A stretch of 17,668 nucleotides of DNA from Clostridia bacterium (GTDB lineage: Bacteria > Bacillota_A > Clostridia > Oscillospirales > CAG-272). The notes under the pieces were generated by a model that saw only the letters and a list, made by a program, of their open reading frames with translations, did no database searches and was not told where the DNA came from. Positions 1-6,378 of this stretch are shown here, piece by piece (the first letter of the stretch is position 1; every line of letters begins with the position of its first letter). The position numbers and the translations under genes were made by a program. The DNA lies in contig JAFZCF010000157.1 in the NCBI GenBank assembly GCA_017552165.1, positions 1-17,668 on the forward strand, in the 5' to 3' direction.

Positions 1-20
1 CACGCGGGCGGGGCTTTATT
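1..20. terminator. possible partial terminator arm at the window edge
   Basis: A GC-rich run (GCGGGCGGGGC) followed by TTTATTAT on the plus strand looks like one arm of an intrinsic terminator. It lies just downstream of the minus-strand gene that ends at 38. The partner arm would be outside the window, so pairing cannot be checked. Confidence 0.3.
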
Positions 21-37
21 ATATCCGACTTATAAGG

Positions 38-1015
38 TCATTCGTATTCTATCGTTGAAACGGGCTTTTCCGAGATGTCCCAGAGGACGCGGTTTACGCC
101 CGGAACGGTAGAAATAACGCGGTCGCGTATCGCGGTAAGGGTCGAAAAGGGTATCTCCGGCACGGTCGCCGTCACGGCGTCTACCGTATTCACGGCGCGG
201 ATGATCACCGCCCAGCCCATATAGCGCTTGCCGTCCTTTATTCCGGTCGATTTGAAATCCAGGATCGTGCAGAAATACTGCCACGGCCTTTCGGGGAGTT
301 TCTCGATCTCCTCGCGGACGATGGCGTCCGCTTCGCGAAGAGAATCAAGACGGTCGCGGGTGATGGCTCCGACGCACCGGACGCCGAGACCGGGGCCGGG
401 GAACGGCTGACGGTAGACCATGCCGTCCGGAAGACCGAGCGCCTTGCCGACGACGCGCACTTCATCTTTGTAAAGGAGTTTCACCGGCTCGACGAGCTCA
501 AAATTGAGGTCTGCGGGGAGCCCGCCCACGTTGTGATGAGCCTTTACTCCGTGGCTTTCAAGGATGTCAGGATAAATGGTGCCCTGCCCCAGGAACCTGA
601 TCCCGTCGAGTTTTCTCGCTTCCTCGGCAAATACGTCGATGAACTCTTTCCCGATGATCTTTCTTTTCTGCTCGGGATCCGAAACTCCGGCAAGCTTGTC
701 AAGGAATCTGTCAACTGCGTCAACGTATATAAGGTCGGCGCCGAGCTGCTCCCTGAACACCGAGATGACCTGTTCCGGTTCACCCTTGCGAAGAAGGCCG
801 TGATTTACGTGGACGCAGGTGAGCTGCTTCCCTATCGCCTTGATCAGAAGAGCGGCGACAACCGAGCTGTCCACCCCGCCCGAAAGGGCGAGAAGGACGC
901 GCCCGTCGCCTATCTGTGCGCGCAGCGCCTTTATCTGTTCTCCGATGAATGCCTCAGCAAGCTCGGGAGTTGTGATTCGCTTCATATCCGCGGGTCTGAC
1001 GTTTCCGTTCTCCAT
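38..1015 (-). CDS. guaA: GMP synthase ATP-pyrophosphatase subunit (stand-alone C-terminal half of GuaA)
   Basis: Adenylates XMP and aminates it to GMP in the last step of guanine nucleotide synthesis, in the cytoplasm. The PP-loop motif SGGVDSS is at residues 45-51, and the downstream signature QPFPGPGLGVRCVG and the family-typical C-terminal end (KPVSTIEYE) are present. The protein has 325 residues, whereas full GuaA has about 510-525. The entire N-terminal class I glutamine amidotransferase domain is absent, as in two-subunit archaeal-type enzymes. I chose the ATG at 1015 because GAGGTG lies six bases upstream; the frame also extends three codons to a GTG at 1024, but that GTG is part of this ribosome site. 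It is the last gene of a six-gene run and starts about ten bases after the YbjQ gene. The glutaminase subunit is not in this window. The family call is secure; the two-subunit organisation is inferred. Confidence 0.93.
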   Translation of the reverse strand: MENGNVRPADMKRITTPELAEAFIGEQIKALRAQIGDGRVLLALSGGVDSSVVAALLIKAIGKQLTCVHVNHGLLRKGEPEQVISVFREQLGADLIYVDAVDRFLDKLAGVSDPEQKRKIIGKEFIDVFAEEARKLDGIRFLGQGTIYPDILESHGVKAHHNVGGLPADLNFELVEPVKLLYKDEVRVVGKALGLPDGMVYRQPFPGPGLGVRCVGAITRDRLDSLREADAIVREEIEKLPERPWQYFCTILDFKSTGIKDGKRYMGWAVIIRAVNTVDAVTATVPEIPFSTLTAIRDRVISTVPGVNRVLWDISEKPVSTIEYE

Positions 1016-1025
1016 CTGTTTCACC

Positions 1026-1340
1026 TCAATCGATAAACTTTACGGCGGTTCCGTAGGCCATGACTTCGGCGGCGCCCTGAGTGATTGCAGACGTAGTGTA
1101 CCTGACTCCCACGACGGCGTCGGCACCCTGGCGCGACGCGTCGTCGATAAGTCTGCCGGTCGCTATCTGACGCGCTTTGTCGAGCATATCTGTGTACGCC
1201 CTGAGTTCTCCGCCCACGAGGTTTTTCAGGCTTGCGCCGATATCGCTTCCGATGTGCTTCGCCTGTACCGTGCTGCCCTTTACAAGGCCGATTATCTGAA
1301 GTTTTTTGCCTTCGATCTGTTCCGTTGTTGTGATTATCAT
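1026..1340 (-). CDS. YbjQ/UPF0145 family protein
   Basis: A 104-residue protein of the YbjQ (UPF0145, putative heavy-metal-binding) family, recognised from its opening (MIITTTEQIEGK), the central G-x-E-L-x-A-Y segment and the conserved D-A-V-V-G-V-R-Y stretch near the C-terminus. Family members are small, pentamer-forming cytoplasmic proteins with no firmly known role, and the metal-binding label is weakly supported. The length is normal for the family. A good ribosome site (GGAGGG) lies six bases before the ATG. The gene sits 23 bases after the CofE-like gene and about ten bases before the GMP synthase gene, so it is very probably co-transcribed with both. There is no signal peptide or membrane segment. 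Confidence 0.9.
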   Translation of the reverse strand: MIITTTEQIEGKKLQIIGLVKGSTVQAKHIGSDIGASLKNLVGGELRAYTDMLDKARQIATGRLIDDASRQGADAVVGVRYTTSAITQGAAEVMAYGTAVKFID

Positions 1341-1363
1341 TTTCTTCCCTCCGGTTTGTTTTT

Positions 1364-2557
1364 TCAGTTTGTGTAGTTGTCGAAATAACCCTGAACGAGC
1401 ACGACGGGGGTGCCCTTGTCTCCCGAGCCGCTCGTGAGATCACAGAGCGAGCCGATGAGATCGGTGAGCTGACGCGGGGTCGTACCCTGAGAGGCCATAT
1501 TGCCCTTCAGATCCCCGTCCTTTTTGCGTATAGACGCGAAAATCGCTTCCTTAAGGGCGTCGCCGCTGAGGTCGCTGAAATCGTTGTCGGCGAGGTATTT
1601 CAGCTTGAGCTCGTTCGGCGTACCGACGAGTCCCGGCGTGAATGCGGGAGACACGACCGGGTCGGCGAGCTCCCATATCTTGCCCTGAGGATCCTTGAAC
1701 GCTCCATCGCCGTAGACCATAACCTCGACGCGCTTTCCGGTCCTTTCAAAAATCTTTTCACGGATGCCGAAAATGAGCGGCTCCGCGTCCCGCGGGAAGA
1801 GCTTTATCTTTTCCTCGGTAGATTTGTTCGAGCCGAGAAGACCGTATTTTTCGTTATATCCGCTGCCGTTTACCGGGGACGTCAGGATGTCGTCGAGACT
1901 GACGACGGTTTTGGCGCCGGCGGCCTTGAGAATTCGTTTTGTGCGGGCGCGGGTGTGTATGTCGCAGTTTATGACAGTATCGGTATAGTCAAGTATCGTC
2001 TGCGCGCGGTTTGAGAAGATAATCTCCGCCTCCGCGCCCTCGCTCTTTATCAGTTCGTCGTAATAGGCGACGTAGTCGACGCCGGTGAATTCATGGACTC
2101 CGTAACCGAAAAGATCGCGGTATTTTTCGAGCGACAGGACGTCGGAATACGGATTTACGCCAGAGGCGTCGAGCGCGTCAAGCGAAATGAGCGCGTTTCC
2201 GACCTCATCCGAAGGATAGCTCAGCATGAGCACGATCTTTTCGCATCCGCGCGAAATGCCCTTCAGACAAATCGCAAAGCGGTTTCTGGAAAGGATCGGG
2301 AAAATAACTCCGACCGTCTTTCCGCCGGTTTTGCTTTTTACGTCTGCCGCTATGTCGTCGACCGACGCGTAGTTTCCCTGCGCCCTCGCGACGACGGACT
2401 CGGTGACGGAAATAACGTCCCTGTCACGAATCTCAAAGCCTTCGTTCGCCGAGGCTTTGAGCACCGATTCTGTGACGATCTCAGCGAGGTCGTCCCCCTG
2501 TCTTATAATCGGGCAGCGTATCCCGCGTGATACCGTTCCGACACATCTTTCTTTCAT
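1364..2557 (-). CDS. coenzyme F420-0:L-glutamate ligase (CofE)-like protein
   Basis: A 397-residue protein resembling the CofE family (COG1478, F420_ligase), which joins glutamate to an acidic acceptor through a gamma-glutamyl bond using GTP. Visible family features are the N-terminal R-G-I-R-C-P-I-I-R-Q-G-D-D segment (11-23), the strand and loop VISVTESVVARAQGNY (48-63) that matches the CofE 'IS-K-VS-EG' region, VYGDGAFKDP (281-290), and a C-terminal TDLIGSLCDLTSGSGDKG (365-382) followed by PVVLVQGY. It is longer than archaeal CofE (about 250 residues), with inserted segments in the middle. AGGAG lies about seven bases before the ATG. No other F420 gene is present, and most Clostridia do not make F420, so the true acceptor is unknown. 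The superfamily assignment is fairly secure; the function is not. Confidence 0.8.
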   Translation of the reverse strand: MKERCVGTVSRGIRCPIIRQGDDLAEIVTESVLKASANEGFEIRDRDVISVTESVVARAQGNYASVDDIAADVKSKTGGKTVGVIFPILSRNRFAICLKGISRGCEKIVLMLSYPSDEVGNALISLDALDASGVNPYSDVLSLEKYRDLFGYGVHEFTGVDYVAYYDELIKSEGAEAEIIFSNRAQTILDYTDTVINCDIHTRARTKRILKAAGAKTVVSLDDILTSPVNGSGYNEKYGLLGSNKSTEEKIKLFPRDAEPLIFGIREKIFERTGKRVEVMVYGDGAFKDPQGKIWELADPVVSPAFTPGLVGTPNELKLKYLADNDFSDLSGDALKEAIFASIRKKDGDLKGNMASQGTTPRQLTDLIGSLCDLTSGSGDKGTPVVLVQGYFDNYTN

Positions 2558-2578
2558 GACAATCTCCTTTTTGGTCGT

Positions 2579-3703
2579 TTAATCGGCGTTGAGCAGTTCT
2601 TTGTATACGCAGTCCCTTACGACCGGGTGCACGTCGCGGAATGCCTGCGGGCAGGCGAGTACGCTTTGCGTATATACCGCGGCGATCTCGTTCACCTCGT
2701 CCATCATGACGTACGAGCCCGCGGCGCCGTCCCATCCGAACTCGTTCATAAGCGCCGGACGTCTTTCATCGGTGAAAATTCTGACTCCGAGACCGTATCC
2801 GTATTCGGGTTTGCCGGCTCTGTAGGTTGCGAGTGCCTTTTCACAAAGCCGGTTTTCGTGCCACATGGCTACCGTGCGCTTGTCAAGTATTTCTCCCCTG
2901 ACGACCGCGCCGGCAAATTTCATGTAAGCGTCGCAGGTCCCGACGAGCCCAGCACCGCCGGAATCGTATTCCGGAGACGGCACGTAGTTCCCGTAATGAT
3001 TGACCTCGCACGGGGTCGGTTTTTCGTCAAAGGTGAAATGGGCGTCCCATTCGAAGGCGAGCCTCGAGGGATCGGATATCTCTTCTCTGTGATACGCCAT
3101 GTCGGCAATACCAAGAGGCCTTATGATCAGATCTTTTACGTAATCCCGGAATCTGACCCCGATCGCCTCCTCGGCGACGGCCGCCGCGACGTCGAGACAG
3201 AGACTGTAAAGATAATCAGTCCCCGGCTCGAACAAAAGCGGCTTTTCGGATATCGCGCGAACTATCTGCCGGGTCGTCGCCCTTCCGCTGCGCCTTTTGT
3301 TTTCCCCTGTTATGTACGGCGAGCAAACGTCGTAGTCAAGACCGCCCTGCATCGACAGAACGTGCCTCAGGGTCATTTCCCGGCGGCACGGCAGGAGCTC
3401 GCCGTCGCGGATCACCTTCATTTCACCGTATTCCGGCAGGTATTTCGAGACGGGATCGTCAAGCCCGAGTTTCCCCTCCTCGATAAGTTTCATTATCGCG
3501 CAGGTGGTGACGGCCTTTGTCATCGAATAAAGGGTATAGACCGTGTTCCGGGATGTTTTTCTCTCAAGTTTTTCATCGTCATACCCGTAGCATCCGCGAA
3601 AAACGTTCTCCCCGTGGTAATAAACCGAAAGCTCGCATCCGGGGATGATTCCTTCGGCCGTAAGGGAATCGAGCAGACCGCGGATCTTTTTGAATCCGCT
3701 CAT
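2579..3703 (-). CDS. serine hydrolase, beta-lactamase/family VIII esterase-like
   Basis: A 374-residue member of the class C beta-lactamase/penicillin-binding-protein-like superfamily. The catalytic S-x-x-K is SMTK at 60-63. The second motif is Y-S-L (166-168) rather than the Y-x-N of true beta-lactamases, and the third is W-D-G-A-A-G (324-329) in place of K-T-G. This combination resembles family VIII carboxylesterases, so ester or amide cleavage is likelier than antibiotic resistance. There is no signal peptide, so it should act in the cytoplasm. The ATG lies one base beyond the stop of the beta-helix gene and has no clear ribosome site, which implies translational coupling. The context of a sugar mutarotase and a glycan-binding fold suggests removal of acyl groups from imported sugars; that is inference. 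Confidence 0.85.
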   Translation of the reverse strand: MSGFKKIRGLLDSLTAEGIIPGCELSVYYHGENVFRGCYGYDDEKLERKTSRNTVYTLYSMTKAVTTCAIMKLIEEGKLGLDDPVSKYLPEYGEMKVIRDGELLPCRREMTLRHVLSMQGGLDYDVCSPYITGENKRRSGRATTRQIVRAISEKPLLFEPGTDYLYSLCLDVAAAVAEEAIGVRFRDYVKDLIIRPLGIADMAYHREEISDPSRLAFEWDAHFTFDEKPTPCEVNHYGNYVPSPEYDSGGAGLVGTCDAYMKFAGAVVRGEILDKRTVAMWHENRLCEKALATYRAGKPEYGYGLGVRIFTDERRPALMNEFGWDGAAGSYVMMDEVNEIAAVYTQSVLACPQAFRDVHPVVRDCVYKELLNAD

Positions 3704-3704
3704 A

Positions 3705-4883
3705 TCAGATATCCGACACCGTCACGACGTTTTTCATGGTGAGGTCGCTCACCGAACCGTACTGAAGCAGAAGAGGCATCATCTTTCCGGTATAGTTCTC
3801 CGTCCTCACGTTCTCGATCGTCATCCCGTCGACCGTCGAGGCGTTGCCGATATAAAACGTCTCGGCGGGGGTGGTCTTCTCTATTCTCGTGACGTTTTTC
3901 ACCGTTAAATTCCTGACTTTTGTCTCCGACTCGATATAAATGAACGGGAAAACGAAAGAATCGGGATACGGATATACGGTGCGCTCCGCCTTTGACGCTT
4001 TTACGCCTTCAATAAGTATATTCTCCGCGACGCCCGTGGTCTCGGCCTCGTAAAACTTTGTGATACCTACACAGTACTGATAGTAGCTGCCGCTTATGTT
4101 CTTTATCGAAACGTTTCTTACCGACTTTGTGCAGCAGAGTATTCTGACGGCGCTGTGGCAATTTTCGGCGCTTATGCCGTCGATGTCGATATCGCATATA
4201 TCCCCGTATGAGCCCTCATCTGCGTTCAGGGCGACAAGATCGTCGTAAACTGTGCCCTCAAGGTTGAAAATCCTTCCTCTCGCACAGTTCCCGCAGAGAT
4301 GGACGCCGTCCATGCAGATCGTCTCGGGGTTCCCGAGATTGTAGTCGAATTTTATATTCTCCACCGAAAAATCCTTCACGTTGTCAAGAGTGATTCCGAA
4401 GTTCGTCGGATCCTTGACCGTAACGTCACGAACCTTCAGTCCAGTAACATTGTAAAACAGTATCGCGTGGCCGTTATAATTCGGGTCGGAAAAATCGCCG
4501 GTGACGAGGGGATTGGGTCTCTGATTCATATTGTTTCCGTCCCATATTCCTCCGACTAACTCCACGTTTCTGCTTGAAGATTCCGGAGAATATACGTCGA
4601 TATACGTTGAAAAGCCGGCAAAAGGACCGCGCCGTTCACAAACGTCTCTTGTCAGTCTGTTCATAAGCATGAGGCAGTTTGAGTCGTCGGCAAGCCTCAC
4701 CGTCGCGTCCTTCGGAAGAACAAGTCTGAAATCCGACGGGAGCGTGATAGTACGTGATATCAGATAGCATTTCCCGGGTTTCGGCAGTATCAATTCTCCG
4801 TCAGAGCCGTCGATCAGGCCCTGAATCGCCTCCGTATCGTCGTGAATCCCGTCTCCGTACAGAACATATTTTTTGTCTTTCAT
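3705..4883 (-). CDS. right-handed beta-helix protein, GH28/pectate-lyase superfamily-like
   Basis: A 392-residue protein. The start (YGDGIHDDTEAIQGLID, 9-25) is the classic opening of pectate-lyase-superfamily beta-helix proteins. The rest consists of beta-helix rungs such as V-R-D-V-T-V-K-D and V-E-N-I-K-F-D. The pair M-D-G-V-H-L (191-196) and Y-D-D-L-V-A-L (213-219) sits where polygalacturonases carry the N-T-D and D-D catalytic motifs. R-I-L (247-249) lies where R-I-K would be, and no G-H-G motif is apparent, so it is a divergent relative. There is no signal peptide, which is unusual for a polysaccharide depolymerase and fits action on short oligosaccharides in the cytoplasm. It begins two bases after the mutarotase stop. 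It could be a hydrolase, lyase or epimerase-like enzyme; the fold is secure, the activity is not. Confidence 0.8.
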   Translation of the reverse strand: MKDKKYVLYGDGIHDDTEAIQGLIDGSDGELILPKPGKCYLISRTITLPSDFRLVLPKDATVRLADDSNCLMLMNRLTRDVCERRGPFAGFSTYIDVYSPESSSRNVELVGGIWDGNNMNQRPNPLVTGDFSDPNYNGHAILFYNVTGLKVRDVTVKDPTNFGITLDNVKDFSVENIKFDYNLGNPETICMDGVHLCGNCARGRIFNLEGTVYDDLVALNADEGSYGDICDIDIDGISAENCHSAVRILCCTKSVRNVSIKNISGSYYQYCVGITKFYEAETTGVAENILIEGVKASKAERTVYPYPDSFVFPFIYIESETKVRNLTVKNVTRIEKTTPAETFYIGNASTVDGMTIENVRTENYTGKMMPLLLQYGSVSDLTMKNVVTVSDI

Positions 4884-4885
4884 AA

Positions 4886-5314
4886 TCAGATAAGCACACC
4901 TTTCTTTACTATTACGTTTGCATACAGAGCGCGCTCGCCTGTCGCCACTACGGCGTACGCCTTCGCCGCGCGATCGTAAAACGCGAACCGTTCTGTCTTG
5001 CCGAAACGCGCGCGTCCGGGCTCGCGCTCCTCCGCAATTCTTTTATATTCGTCCCATATCGGAGTCTCAACGTTCTCTCCGGGCGTGACCTCCATAAGTA
5101 TAAGGTTCTCGCTCACGTGGGTATCGAGCGGGAGAAGCGAGAGTACGGCGTCGAGTATCTCCGCCCCGCCGTGCCCGTCGGCGCGTACCGTTCGGCTGTT
5201 GACCGATTCGGACGGAAAGTTGCCGTCGCCTATCACGATCTCGTCGCCGTGGCCCATTTCATCAAGTATTTTGAGAAGTTCCGGGGATATCACCGGTGGT
5301 ATGTTTTTAAGCAT
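4886..5314 (-). CDS. RbsD/FucU family sugar mutarotase
   Basis: A 142-residue protein of the FucU/RbsD family, which interconverts the alpha and beta anomers of free sugars (L-fucose or D-ribose) so that cytoplasmic kinases or isomerases receive the right form. The start MLKNIPPVISPELLKIL, the M-G-H-G-D-E motif with the presumed catalytic His22, and the C-terminal Y-A-N-V-I-V-K-K-G-V substrate loop are typical. The length matches FucU (about 140). The frame is open for 22 codons further upstream, but the ATG at 5314 aligns with the family start and has GGAGGA at the right distance. It is first in the six-gene run and lies just behind an extended -10 promoter. Fucose is the best guess for substrate, but the sequence alone does not exclude another sugar. 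Confidence 0.93.
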   Translation of the reverse strand: MLKNIPPVISPELLKILDEMGHGDEIVIGDGNFPSESVNSRTVRADGHGGAEILDAVLSLLPLDTHVSENLILMEVTPGENVETPIWDEYKRIAEEREPGRARFGKTERFAFYDRAAKAYAVVATGERALYANVIVKKGVLI

Positions 5315-5351
5315 GATTCGTCCTCCGCCGCAGGCAGTTTTTTGTGCTTTT

Positions 5352-5380
5352 ATTATACCACATTCCGAAGAAAAAATCAC
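5352..5380 (-). promoter_or_regulatory. extended -10 promoter for the FucU operon
   Basis: On the minus strand TGGTATAAT (TATAAT at 5357-5352) forms a perfect extended -10 element about 38 bases before the FucU start. The -35 region is weak (GTGATT at 17-base spacing) and overlaps the upstream terminator. An extended -10 can compensate for a poor -35. Confidence 0.75.
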
Positions 5381-5409
5381 CCTCCGGAGCTCTCCGGAGA
5401 GTGTTTTTT
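5371..5409. terminator. bidirectional intrinsic terminator
   Basis: A GC-rich inverted repeat (CACCCTCCGGAG facing CTCCGGAGAGTG, one mismatch) at about 5378-5403 is flanked by A6 on the left (5371-5376) and T6 on the right (5404-5409). This gives a U-tract in either direction. Its natural job is to end the minus-strand operon whose last gene stops at 5444, just before the FucU promoter. Confidence 0.8.
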
Positions 5410-5443
5410 GTGATAATTCGGTTTTCAGGTGTCTTCTGGATTT

Positions 5444-6328
5444 TTAACGGTATTCATTCAGCGCTCTGAAAACGCCCTCGACCGCCTCGGTTATCTCGAG
5501 CGTCTCGCCGCGGTAAACCGTGATCCCCGAGGGATCTCCGACGGGCGGCCCGTAAAGCTGCGGCTCGTGTCCTCCCGCCGGCAGCACGGTGAGGCGGGCG
5601 TCGCCTCCGTTTGAGTTGACGATACCGACGAACCGTTTCGTGACGTCGACCGACACGACGATGTCGTCCGCGCACTGCCAGAAACGGACCGGAACGGGAT
5701 AGTTTTTCGTTTTTTCGTTCGTCATGGGATTGAACGGGGCGATCCTGCTCTCGTCATACACGCCGTCTTTCAGCGAATACATTTTCTCGAGAGCGATCTT
5801 CGACAGGCCGTCAGACCAGGGATGAAGGAAAATCTCGTTGTACGTGTCGAGCACGGGACAGAAACCCGTCTGAATGAGCAGCGGAATCCTACCGCTCAAA
5901 ACGACGTTTGTCGACGAAATCCCTCCCATGGAGGCGCCGTGTATCAGCGCTTCTTTTTTCAGGTTGTAATGCGAAACGCACCATTCGTATCCCGAAACGT
6001 ACGCGTCGACGGCGAGCGGCGCGCCGATGTTGTTGAACCGGTCTATGCCGTACTTGCTGCAGTACTCAACCGGAAGGCCCGCCATGTCCATGACGGCAAA
6101 GCCGTTTGCAAGCAGATATTTGGTCAGCACCTGATAACACACCTGAGAGTCGTCCGTTTCGACCGTACCTCCCGCCCCGTGACACGAAATGACGAGTCTC
6201 GACGGCTCACCCGTTTCGGAATACGATTCCGGGAGAATGATTATCCCCTCGTCGGTATAGTTTTCAAATCTGTCCTCATACGGTACCTTGCACGAAACGT
6301 CGCAAAAAAACGTGATGATGTCTTTCAT
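5444..6328 (-). CDS. alpha/beta hydrolase (esterase-like)
   Basis: A 294-residue alpha/beta-hydrolase-fold protein. The oxyanion-hole motif is HGAGG (50-54), the nucleophile elbow is GASMGG with Ser133 (131-136), the likely acid is Asp221 or Asp222 (C-A-D-D-I), and the base is His254 in A-G-G-H-E-P. All parts of the triad are therefore present in order. The substrate is unknown; the family includes carbohydrate acetyl- and feruloyl-esterases as well as peptidases. There is no signal peptide, so it is cytoplasmic. I chose the ATG at 6328; the frame extends 18 codons to a TTG at 6382 that overlaps the previous stop, but that extension (rich in K, P, G) does not look like a hydrolase start. AAAGGT lies about nine bases upstream. 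It is last in the TrmH-DUF4091 run. Confidence 0.85.
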   Translation of the reverse strand: MKDIITFFCDVSCKVPYEDRFENYTDEGIIILPESYSETGEPSRLVISCHGAGGTVETDDSQVCYQVLTKYLLANGFAVMDMAGLPVEYCSKYGIDRFNNIGAPLAVDAYVSGYEWCVSHYNLKKEALIHGASMGGISSTNVVLSGRIPLLIQTGFCPVLDTYNEIFLHPWSDGLSKIALEKMYSLKDGVYDESRIAPFNPMTNEKTKNYPVPVRFWQCADDIVVSVDVTKRFVGIVNSNGGDARLTVLPAGGHEPQLYGPPVGDPSGITVYRGETLEITEAVEGVFRALNEYR

Positions 6329-6378
6329 TCGGGTTTTACCTTTCAGTTCCGGTAATTTTTTTTGTCCCGCGGCGGGCT

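Noticed and set aside
2579..3703. Beta-lactamase resistance gene
   Set aside because: S-x-x-K is present, but the Y-x-N and K-T-G motifs are replaced by Y-S-L and W-D-G, there is no signal peptide, and the neighbours are sugar-active.
2627..3742. A 371-residue plus-strand open frame
   Set aside because: It is fully antisense to the serine hydrolase, whose catalytic motifs are clear; it lacks a ribosome site and recognisable domains.
5315..5380. Longer N-terminus for the FucU-like protein
   Set aside because: The extra 22 codons would extend past the -10 element and the terminator's T-run, while the ATG at 5314 matches the family start and has a good ribosome site.
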